Assembly: GCA_964453575.1 (NCBI GenBank)
Contig: CAYVRW010000127.1
Span: forward strand, 1-5,039
Direction: 5' to 3'
DNA from: JABDBK01 sp964453575
GTDB lineage: Bacteria > Pseudomonadota > Gammaproteobacteria > DSM-16500
Length of the DNA: 5,039 nucleotides
The notes under the pieces were generated by a model. The model saw only the letters and a list, made by a program, of their open reading frames with translations. It searched no databases and was not told the origin of the DNA. Below are positions 1-5,039 of this stretch, piece after piece (the first letter of the stretch is position 1; each line of letters opens with the position of its first letter). A program made the translations under genes and the position numbers.

Positions 1-223
1 CCATTTGTGCGCCCATGTTTTTGAATTTGTCTTTGAATTCGATTTCTTTCGCGACTGAAACACCGTCTTTGGTGACAGTAGGTGCGCCGAAAGATTTATC
101 GATAACCACGTTACGACCGCGTGGGCCCATGGTGATTTGTACAGCGTTTGCGAGTTCATTAACACCAGCCAGCATAAGTTGGCGGGCTTCTTCAGCAAAA
201 CGAATATCTTTAGCAGTTGCCAT
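1..223 (-). CDS. groEL: Chaperonin GroEL (Hsp60), N-terminal 74 residues, cut by window edge
   Basis: GroEL forms the 14-subunit cytoplasmic double ring that encloses unfolded proteins and folds them with ATP and GroES. Only the first 74 codons are present; the gene runs off the left edge. The translation starts MATAKDIRFAEEARQLMLAG and follows E. coli GroEL nearly residue for residue, with one extra residue near the N-terminus. The nucleotide-binding segment TMGPRGRNVV is at residues 31-40, KSFGAPTVTKDGVSVAKEIE at 43-62, and KNMGAQM at 68-74. Asp53 matches the ATP-hydrolysis Asp52 of E. coli. The ATG at 223-221 is chosen because AGAGGA (complement of 232-237) lies 8 bases upstream and the family begins there. 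It follows groES by 44 bases with no terminator between, so the two are co-transcribed from the promoters at 636-704. Confidence 0.98.
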   Translation of the reverse strand, partial: MATAKDIRFAEEARQLMLAGVNELANAVQITMGPRGRNVVIDKSFGAPTVTKDGVSVAKEIEFKDKFKNMGAQM

Positions 224-267
224 GTGAATATTCCTCTCTAATTAATAATTAAATGAAAATTGTTGGA

Positions 268-573
268 TTATTCTTCCAACACGCCCATAACGTCTTCTTC
301 GCGCATGACCAAGTATTCGGTGTCATCGAGTTTGACGTTGGTACCAGCGTATTTGCCAAACAAAATCTTATCGCCGACTTTAACTTGTAATGGCTGTAAT
401 TTGCCATCTACGTATTTGCCGTTGCCGATAGCAATAACGGTGCCCAAAATCGGCTTATCTTTGTCAGCGGTGTCTGGAATAACAATGCCGCCTGCAGTGC
501 GAGTTTCAACTTCGCGTGGTTGAACTACAATCCGATCGGACAATGGACGGATTTTTTTGTTTGCTATGCTCAT
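268..573 (-). CDS. groES: Co-chaperonin GroES (Hsp10), complete, 101 aa
   Basis: GroES is the seven-subunit lid that caps GroEL and closes its folding chamber in the cytoplasm. The protein shows the family order: KIRPLSDRIVVQ at residues 7-18, the mobile loop that grips GroEL at about 21-38 (EVETRTAGGIVIPDT, with the hydrophobic contact IVI at 30-32), GTVIAIGNG at 44-52, the core VKVGDKILFGKYAGTNVK at 64-81, and the C-terminal VMREEDVMGVLEE. It is a few residues longer than the 97-residue E. coli protein, mostly from the N-terminal MSIANK. The frame is open upstream to an ATG at 615, but the ATG at 573-571 is chosen because AAGGAG lies 8 bases before it. It is the first gene of the groES-groEL operon. 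The CIRCE operator and heat-shock promoter upstream indicate stress control. Confidence 0.98.
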   Translation of the reverse strand: MSIANKKIRPLSDRIVVQPREVETRTAGGIVIPDTADKDKPILGTVIAIGNGKYVDGKLQPLQVKVGDKILFGKYAGTNVKLDDTEYLVMREEDVMGVLEE

Positions 574-581
574 GTATTTAG

Positions 582-587
582 CTCCTT
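582..587 (-). promoter_or_regulatory. groES Shine-Dalgarno sequence (AAGGAG)
   Basis: Read on the minus strand this is AAGGAG, an exact match to the anti-Shine-Dalgarno complement, 8 bases before the ATG at 573-571. It decides the groES start. The in-frame upstream ATG at 615 has no such site and would add 14 residues absent from the family. Confidence 0.9.
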
Positions 588-618
588 TCTTGATCAATAA
601 TTGTTCAAAAAACACAAA

Positions 619-640
619 ATATAGTGTTGATTAACTATAT
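619..640. repeat. 7-bp perfect inverted repeat in the groES leader
   Basis: ATATAGT at 619-625 is the exact reverse complement of ACTATAT at 634-640, with an 8-base spacer. A second, overlapping inverted repeat, AACAC (611-615) with GTGTT (624-628), could not pair at the same time in RNA. Both fall in the groES untranslated leader, and the first overlaps the sigma32-like -10. The stems are AT-rich and weak, so they may be chance in AT-rich sequence. No function is known. Confidence 0.35.
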
Positions 641-664
641 GGGGGTGGATTTAGCACTCTCAAG
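636..664 (-). promoter_or_regulatory. Sigma32 (RpoH)-type heat-shock promoter for groESL
   Basis: On the minus strand, CTTGAGA (complement of 658-664) is followed after 13 bases by CCCCATATA (complement of 636-644). The RpoH consensus is about CTTGAAA, a spacer of 11-16, then CCCCATNTA. This is therefore one mismatch in the -35 and a full match in the -10, at good spacing. The start site would be near 629, giving a leader of roughly 56 bases before groES. The -35 lies inside the CIRCE operator. The call rests on sequence match and on heat control being standard for groESL. Confidence 0.8.
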
Positions 665-677
665 TGTTGAGTGCTAA
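651..677. promoter_or_regulatory. CIRCE operator (HrcA binding site), perfect match
   Basis: TTAGCACTC at 651-659 and GAGTGCTAA at 669-677 are exact inverted copies separated by 9 bases, matching the CIRCE consensus at every arm position. CIRCE is bound by the repressor HrcA, whose activity depends on GroEL, so free chaperonin turns down its own synthesis. Here it covers the -10 and predicted start of the upstream sigma70-like promoter and the -35 of the sigma32-like one, so bound HrcA should block both. E. coli lacks HrcA and CIRCE, so this organism should carry an hrcA gene outside the window. Confidence 0.97.
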
Positions 678-695
678 ATATATAGAGAATTAGAT
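667..695 (+). promoter_or_regulatory. Candidate divergent promoter for the dsbD-gshA-gshB cluster
   Basis: On the plus strand, TTGAGT (667-672) and TTAGAT (690-695) are separated by 17 bases. Each matches its sigma70 consensus hexamer at 4 of 6 positions. The predicted start near 702 would give a leader of about 65 bases to the dsbD ATG at 767. The -35 lies in the right arm of CIRCE. This is the best placed candidate I found in the gap, but it is weak and the sequence is AT-rich. Confidence 0.25.
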
Positions 696-704
696 GAGTG
701 TCAA
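677..704 (-). promoter_or_regulatory. Sigma70-type promoter for groESL overlapping CIRCE
   Basis: On the minus strand, TTGACA (complement of 699-704) is a perfect -35, followed after 16 bases by TATATT (complement of 677-682), a 5 of 6 match to the -10. The start would fall near 670, inside the CIRCE operator, the usual place for HrcA repression of a housekeeping promoter. The leader to groES would be about 97 bases. An alternative -10 within the same TATATA run is possible. Confidence 0.7.
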
Positions 705-758
705 GTGGGTGGTACTGAATAGCATGACAAGATAGAATGACAGTCAGGAAAAAATATC

Positions 759-762
759 GAGG
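759..762 (+). promoter_or_regulatory. dsbD Shine-Dalgarno sequence (GAGG)
   Basis: GAGG lies 4 bases before the ATG at 767, a slightly short spacing. The alternative in-frame ATG at 737 has only AAGATAGA before it, with no real Shine-Dalgarno match. This is the reason for choosing 767 as the dsbD start. Confidence 0.55.
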
Positions 763-766
763 TAAT

Positions 767-2548
767 ATGTTGCGCATTATTATAAGTGTTTTACTGGTTT
801 TATTTTTTTCATCCAGTTTTGCCGATGAATCACAACAGCCCTTGCCGGCAGGGGAAGCATTTATTTTGTCGGTGAAGTTAAATAAGACCAACCAACTGAC
901 TATGCAATGGAAAATAGCACCAGGCTATTTTCTCTATCGCGATAAGATTAAAATAACACCAGGACCTTCGAATCAGGTCGATCTTGGCAATATCCTATTA
1001 CCAAAAGGGATTGATAAAAAAGATAGTATTCGCGGTAGTTATCAAATTTATAAAAACTCAGTTGCAGTTATTGTGCCGTTCATGCCGCATAAACAAGGCG
1101 TCATGCATTTAACGATTCACTACCAAGGCTGTTCTGCCAAAGGATTTTGTTACACTCCGCAGACGAAGTCATTGATGGTGAATCTTGCTTCACTGCATCC
1201 TCCAGAAGATTTAACGCCGTATATTTCAGGCATGCTATCGCTGCAGGCACATGTGCCATCTGAAGAAGAAAATATCCAAAATATTCTTATTGGTAAGAGT
1301 ATTTTTATCGTCATATTAAGCTTTTTGGGCTTAGGATTGTTGCTGGCATTTACCCCTTGCGTATTGCCCATGGTCCCCATTTTATCGGGCATTATCATGG
1401 GCCATAGAAAAAAGCAGCTGACTACAGGTAAAACATTTTTTCTGTCATTAGCTTATGTCTTAGGTATGGCCATCACTTATGCTATCGCGGGCATCATTGT
1501 TGCCATGATTGGCAGTCATGTACAAACAGAATTCCAGCGGCCATGGGTCATCATGGTTTTTAGCGCAATTTTTGTATTGTTAGCGCTGTCATTATTTGAT
1601 GTTTATCAACTGCGCCTTCCATCAAGGTTACAACAACGTCTGACGGAGTGGAGTAATCACCAAAAAGGTGGTACCTATTGGGGTGTTTTTTTCATGGGCA
1701 GCATATCCAGTTTGATTGCCTCCCCTTGTATCACACCGCCGTTGGTCGGCGTATTGGCCTATATTGCTAAAACAGGTGATAGTTTATTAGGCGCTCTTGC
1801 GTTATTTACTTTAGGAATAGGCATGGGCATTCCTTTATTATTGATCGGAATTTCTGCTGGTAAACTGTTGCCTAAAGCCGGCGCATGGATGATCACGCTA
1901 GAGCGCATCATGGGTTGGATGATGTTAGCATTTGCTATTTGGATGCTCTCACGCGTGATCCCAGGCCCTGTGACATTATTTTTGTGGTCGTTGTGGCTGC
2001 TTGGTTTTGCTATTTTTGCCGGGGCTTTTTCTAAGAACATATCGGATAAATTTTTCTTAAGAAAAAGTGTAGGCATTGTTATTTTTGTTTATGCCCTCAT
2101 CTTAATGATAGGTGCAGTCCTTGGGAATTCAGACCCCTTAAACCCATGGCAAAATGGCAAACATTTTAATGTAGAACGACAAAGTTTTGTGACGCTCGTA
2201 AGTGAGAAACAACTCGATGAGCTATTGTTAACCGCAAAACAGCAAAAAAAGCCAGTTTTTATCGACTTTTATGCAGACTGGTGCGAATCCTGTATCAGGA
2301 TGGAACGTTACGTCTTAAATCGTCCTGATGTAATGCATGCTTTAGCGAAATTTATGGTGCTGCGTGCTGATGTCACCGCAAATAATGCATTTGATCAAAT
2401 GGTGATGAAACGTTTTCATGTGATTGCTCCTCCCACTTTTATATTGGTCAGTGCACAAGGTGAAGAATTGACGAAAGAACAACTTATCGGCGAAATGGAT
2501 GCAGAAACATTGCTGGGACATTTATTAAAAATAGAAGCAAAGGAGTAG
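767..2548 (+). CDS. dsbD: Thiol:disulfide interchange protein DsbD (protein-disulfide reductase), 593 aa
   Basis: DsbD sits in the inner membrane and passes electrons from cytoplasmic thioredoxin to periplasmic partners such as DsbC and cytochrome c maturation proteins. All three modules and all six redox cysteines are present. Numbering from the ATG at 767: a signal peptide (LRIIISVLLVLFFSSSFA, cleavage near residue 19); a periplasmic alpha domain with GCSAKGFCY holding Cys122 and Cys128; a membrane domain with about eight helices (about 179-453) holding Cys198 in FTPCVLPM and Cys321 in SPCITPPL; and a C-terminal periplasmic thioredoxin-like gamma domain with the active site DWCESC (Cys506 and Cys509) and the cis-proline region APPTF. 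The length is slightly above the 565 residues of E. coli DsbD. An ATG at 737 would add ten residues (MTVRKKYRGN) and still leave a plausible signal peptide; 767 is preferred for its GAGG. It heads a cluster with gshA 3 bases downstream. Confidence 0.96.
   Translation: MLRIIISVLLVLFFSSSFADESQQPLPAGEAFILSVKLNKTNQLTMQWKIAPGYFLYRDKIKITPGPSNQVDLGNILLPKGIDKKDSIRGSYQIYKNSVAVIVPFMPHKQGVMHLTIHYQGCSAKGFCYTPQTKSLMVNLASLHPPEDLTPYISGMLSLQAHVPSEEENIQNILIGKSIFIVILSFLGLGLLLAFTPCVLPMVPILSGIIMGHRKKQLTTGKTFFLSLAYVLGMAITYAIAGIIVAMIGSHVQTEFQRPWVIMVFSAIFVLLALSLFDVYQLRLPSRLQQRLTEWSNHQKGGTYWGVFFMGSISSLIASPCITPPLVGVLAYIAKTGDSLLGALALFTLGIGMGIPLLLIGISAGKLLPKAGAWMITLERIMGWMMLAFAIWMLSRVIPGPVTLFLWSLWLLGFAIFAGAFSKNISDKFFLRKSVGIVIFVYALILMIGAVLGNSDPLNPWQNGKHFNVERQSFVTLVSEKQLDELLLTAKQQKKPVFIDFYADWCESCIRMERYVLNRPDVMHALAKFMVLRADVTANNAFDQMVMKRFHVIAPPTFILVSAQGEELTKEQLIGEMDAETLLGHLLKIEAKE
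2540..2545 (+). promoter_or_regulatory. gshA Shine-Dalgarno sequence inside the dsbD 3' end
   Basis: AAGGAG lies in the last codons of dsbD, directly against its TAG stop (2546-2548) and 6 bases before the GTG at 2552. It supports the unusual GTG start for gshA and suggests that ribosomes ending dsbD re-initiate there. Confidence 0.85.
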
Positions 2549-2551
2549 ATC

Positions 2552-3841
2552 GTGCAAACTAACCAGGTATTTCAAACACCGCATTTGACTACAGCAACTA
2601 CTGGGCCGTTAAATATTTTGGAAAGAGAGTTGCTAAGCCAAGAAAAAATCATAGAAGATTGGTTTGAAGCGCAATGGAAAATCAGCCGCGCCCCTGTTTA
2701 CGGTTCTGTGGATTTGCGCAATGCAGGATTTAAACTAGCACCCGTTGATATGAATTTATTTCCTGCCGGATTTAATAATTTGAATATCACATTTTTGCCC
2801 CTTTCCGTGGAGGCATCGTATCATGCTATTAATCAATTTTATCCTAATGTTAAGAAAATTTTATTAATTCCTGAAAGTCATACGCGTAATCTTTTTTATT
2901 GGGAAAGCGTTAAAACATTGCTAGATATTTTAGCGAAAGCAGGCTTTGAAGTGCGTGTGGGTTCGTTACTTACCGATGCAGCAGATGTGGTATCGAATAG
3001 CGGCGAAATCATTCATGTAAAATCCGTTGTTCGCACAGGCAATAAAATAGGACTTAATGATTTTGATCCAGAGCTTATTTTGTTAAATAATGATTTATCG
3101 GATGGTATTCCTGAGATTTTACAAAACTTGGAACAACAAATTATACCACCTGCAGAATTAGGTTGGAGTCAGCGCTTAAAGTCAGAACATTTTCAATATT
3201 ATAAAAATGTTGCGCATGAATTTGCAAAAATGATTGATATCGATCCATGGTTTATTGAGCCATTATTCAAGCATTGCGGCTTCGTTGATTTTATGCAGCG
3301 TGAAGGTGGGGATTGTTTAGCAAAAAATGTGGCAGAATTATTGCAAGACATTCAGAAGAAATATGATGAATATAACATTGATTGCAAACCTTTTGTCATT
3401 GTTAAAGCCGATGCCGGCACCTATGGTATGGCGGTGATGACTGTACGCGATGCTAAAGAAATTCAAACATTAAATCGCAAACAACGCACCCATATGGCAA
3501 AATCAAAAGGCGGCCAGCCAGTGCAGCGCGTGATTGTGCAAGAAGGTGTTTATACCTTTGAAACATGGGGCAATGAAAATTTTGTGGCTGAGCCTGTCGT
3601 TTATATGTGGGGCGAACGTGTAGTGGGCGGATTTTATCGCGTGCATAAAGAACGCGGTGTTGATGAAAATCTTAATGCACCCGGCATGCATTTTGAGCCG
3701 CTGGCATTTGTAAAAACATGTCATAGACCATTAACGAATGCATCGCCCGGCGAATGCCAAAACCGGTTTTATGTTTATGGTGTGATTGCACGTTTAAGTA
3801 TGTTAGCAGCAGCAAGAGAAATACTAGAACAAGTCAAATAA
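2552..3841 (+). CDS. gshA: Glutamate-cysteine ligase, PF08886 (GshA / A. ferrooxidans) type, 429 aa
   Basis: This enzyme joins glutamate to cysteine with ATP, the first and rate-limiting step of glutathione synthesis in the cytoplasm. I recognise it as the compact proteobacterial family described from Acidithiobacillus ferrooxidans (TIGR02049, PF08886), not the larger E. coli GshA family. Characteristic stretches are SVDLRNAGFKLAPVDMNLFP (52-71) followed by AGFNNL, the segment ILLIPESHTRN (103-113), the glycine-bearing FVIVKADAGTYGMAVM (281-296), VQEGVYTFE (329-337) and VVGGFYRVH (357-365). Catalytic residues are not assigned because I cannot recall them for this family. There is no signal peptide or membrane segment. 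Translation starts at GTG 2552, set by AAGGAG 6 bases before it; the next gene, gshB, supplies the second step of the pathway. The family call is from memory of motifs and is strengthened by that neighbour. Confidence 0.93.
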   Translation: MQTNQVFQTPHLTTATTGPLNILERELLSQEKIIEDWFEAQWKISRAPVYGSVDLRNAGFKLAPVDMNLFPAGFNNLNITFLPLSVEASYHAINQFYPNVKKILLIPESHTRNLFYWESVKTLLDILAKAGFEVRVGSLLTDAADVVSNSGEIIHVKSVVRTGNKIGLNDFDPELILLNNDLSDGIPEILQNLEQQIIPPAELGWSQRLKSEHFQYYKNVAHEFAKMIDIDPWFIEPLFKHCGFVDFMQREGGDCLAKNVAELLQDIQKKYDEYNIDCKPFVIVKADAGTYGMAVMTVRDAKEIQTLNRKQRTHMAKSKGGQPVQRVIVQEGVYTFETWGNENFVAEPVVYMWGERVVGGFYRVHKERGVDENLNAPGMHFEPLAFVKTCHRPLTNASPGECQNRFYVYGVIARLSMLAAAREILEQVK

Positions 3842-3851
3842 GGATGCTTAG

Positions 3852-4796
3852 ATGGCTAATCAAAAAAAATTAGGCATAGTAATGGACCCTATTCAATCCA
3901 TTCCTGTTAAAAAAGACACTTCGTTTGCTATGCTTTTAGAAGCAGCACGTCGAGGGTACGAGCTGTATTATTTCGAACAAAAAAATTTATTTGTCCGTGA
4001 TGGCAAAGCATTTGGGCATAGCCGATTATTACAGGTTTTTAACAATGAAGAACATTGGTATGCATTATCTGAGCCCAACACCATGATGCTTTCCGATTTA
4101 GATGTAATACTCATGCGAAAGGACCCGCCGTTTGATCTTGAATATATTTATACGACCTATATTTTAGAATTAGCAGAAGCTCATGGTGTAAAGGTCATTA
4201 ATAAACCGCAAAGTTTGCGTGATTTTAATGAAAAAATGGCTGTCTCATGGTTTCCCCAATGCTCACCGCCGACCTTAGTCACTAACGATGTTGCAGAATG
4301 TAAAGCTTTTTTTCAAGAACATAAAGATATCATTTGCAAACCATTAGAAGGCAAGGGCGGCTCATCGGTTTTTCGTTTGCAATATTCCGATGTGAATGCC
4401 AATGTAGTAATGGAAGTGCTTTCGCAGCAGGGGCATAAATTTATGATGGCGCAACGGTATATCCCAGAGATAACTCAGGGAGATAAACGCATACTTATGA
4501 TTTATGGAGAGCCTATTCCTTATGCACTGGCAAGAATTCCAGCAGAAGGTGAATGGCGTGGTAATATGGCCGTGGGTGCTAAAGGCGTGGCGCAGCCTTT
4601 AACTAAGAGAGATCATTGGATATGTGAAGAAGTAGGCCCTATCTTGCGTGAAAAAGGATTAGCTTTTGTGGGTCTGGATGTCATTGGTGATTTTCTCACA
4701 GAAATCAATGTGACGAGTCCAACGGGTATACAAGAATTAGATAGACAATGTAATTTAAATATTGCGGCAACATTTTTTGATGCTATTGATAAATAA
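3852..4796 (+). CDS. gshB: Glutathione synthetase GshB (ATP-grasp), 314 aa
   Basis: GshB adds glycine to gamma-glutamylcysteine using ATP, finishing glutathione synthesis in the cytoplasm. The protein matches E. coli GshB (316 residues) along its whole length. Shared blocks include LGIVMDPIQSI (7-17), the N-terminal DLDVILMRKDPPFD (82-95), INKPQSLRDFNEK (116-128) with the ATP-contacting lysine, and the ATP-grasp glycine-rich loop CKPLEGKGGSSVFR (162-175). Further on are MAQRYIPEI (199-207), GDKRI (210-214), ARIPAEGEWRGNMAVGAKG (227-245), and the metal-binding end GLDVIGDFLTEINVTSPTGI (274-293), with Asp276, Glu284 and Asn286 as the expected magnesium ligands. The ATG at 3852 matches the family N-terminus; AAGGA (3840-3844) lies 7 bases before it and overlaps the gshA stop codon. 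The 10-base gap implies one transcript and probable coupling with gshA. Confidence 0.98.
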   Translation: MANQKKLGIVMDPIQSIPVKKDTSFAMLLEAARRGYELYYFEQKNLFVRDGKAFGHSRLLQVFNNEEHWYALSEPNTMMLSDLDVILMRKDPPFDLEYIYTTYILELAEAHGVKVINKPQSLRDFNEKMAVSWFPQCSPPTLVTNDVAECKAFFQEHKDIICKPLEGKGGSSVFRLQYSDVNANVVMEVLSQQGHKFMMAQRYIPEITQGDKRILMIYGEPIPYALARIPAEGEWRGNMAVGAKGVAQPLTKRDHWICEEVGPILREKGLAFVGLDVIGDFLTEINVTSPTGIQELDRQCNLNIAATFFDAIDK

Positions 4797-4823
4797 AAAA
4801 TAATAAAAATAAAGGAGAATAAA

Positions 4824-5039
4824 ATGAACTCACGTTCTGAGTCATTATCAGAAACAATGATTGTTAATGATAGAGAAGTAGAAAAAAAATTTGAAGAAAT
4901 AGGTTCAGCATTTCAATCGCTTAAAACTCTGCTTGAGGAAAAATACAATGTCTTGTTAAATACTATAACAAATGTTGATCCTATTAAGTCGGAATCAAAT
5001 TATTATTCTGCTGAAGTGCTGCAAAAAAAATTTTTAGAA
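4824..5039 (+). CDS. Unrecognised AT-rich gene, first 72 codons, runs off right edge
   Basis: An open frame starts at the ATG at 4824 with a perfect AAGGAG (4812-4817) 6 bases before it, and stays open for 72 codons to the window end. I do not recognise the protein. It begins MNSRSESLSETMIVNDREVE, is hydrophilic, and has no signal peptide or membrane segment. Residues 19-51 show hydrophobic side chains at alternating 3 and 4 spacing (Val19, Phe23, Ile26, Phe30, Leu33, Leu37, Leu44, Val51), as in an amphipathic helix or coiled coil. By hand count it has 62 G or C in 216 bases (about 29%), against about 45% in the last 180 bases checked within gshB (4561-4740), so its history or constraint may differ. 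It lies 27 bases after gshB with no hairpin terminator between, so read-through is possible. The strong ribosome site makes a real gene likely; its function cannot be told. Confidence 0.72.
   Translation, partial: MNSRSESLSETMIVNDREVEKKFEEIGSAFQSLKTLLEEKYNVLLNTITNVDPIKSESNYYSAEVLQKKFLE

Noticed and set aside
15..523. Plus-strand open frames opposite groEL and groES
   Set aside because: They are antisense shadows of two clearly recognised chaperonin genes and have no family resemblance.
574..615. Longer groES form starting at the ATG at 615
   Set aside because: It adds 14 residues (MFFEQLLIKKGAKY) not found in the family, and its extra codons include the AAGGAG that serves the ATG at 573.
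631..891. Minus-strand open frame of 86 codons across the intergenic region and the dsbD start
   Set aside because: It runs through the CIRCE and promoter elements and over the dsbD signal-peptide codons; the product resembles no protein and there is no convincing ribosome site.
1759..2076. Minus-strand open frame of 105 codons inside dsbD
   Set aside because: It is a shadow of the DsbD membrane-domain codons, with no family resemblance, while the plus strand carries intact conserved motifs there.
4777..4804. Possible promoter TTGATG-16-AATAAT before the last gene
   Set aside because: The region is almost entirely A and T, so hexamer matches are expected by chance. The start near 4811 would leave almost no leader before the ribosome site.
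4797..4823. Terminator after gshB
   Set aside because: The stretch is rich in A and T but has no G+C stem or inverted repeat, so there is no support for an intrinsic terminator.

Overview
The window looks like chromosomal DNA from a gammaproteobacterium. GroES, GroEL, DsbD and GshB all read as ordinary proteobacterial proteins, and GshB follows the E. coli enzyme closely. The base composition is moderately AT-rich. The form of GroES and the pairing of a PF08886-type GshA with an E. coli-type GshB would suit the Legionella/Coxiella side of the class (Legionellales). That placement is inference from recalled sequences and was not tested by search.

Layout. On the minus strand lie the start of groEL (1-223, cut by the window edge) and the whole of groES (268-573), in the usual groES-groEL order. 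On the plus strand lies a tight cluster: dsbD (767-2548), gshA (2552-3841) and gshB (3852-4796). It is followed by the first 72 codons of an unrecognised, very AT-rich gene (4824-5039). The 193 bases between groES and dsbD (574-766) are a divergent control region. It holds a perfect CIRCE operator (651-677) for the HrcA repressor, a sigma70-like promoter whose -10 and start site fall in that operator, and a sigma32-like heat-shock promoter whose -35 lies inside it. All of these serve groESL.

How the genes work together. groESL makes the GroEL/GroES folding chamber, apparently under both negative (HrcA/CIRCE) and positive (sigma32) heat control. The plus-strand cluster is a thiol-redox unit. 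DsbD carries electrons from cytoplasmic thioredoxin across the inner membrane to periplasmic thiol proteins, and GshA and GshB make glutathione in two ATP-dependent steps. The gaps of 3 and 10 bases, with Shine-Dalgarno sequences overlapping the preceding stop codons, imply one transcript and probable translational coupling. The shared intergenic region puts protein-folding and thiol-redox genes back to back.

I saw no mobile element, CRISPR array, tRNA, rRNA or clear terminator. Most of the window is ordinary. The points worth a second look are the composite groESL control region and the unknown AT-rich gene at the right edge.
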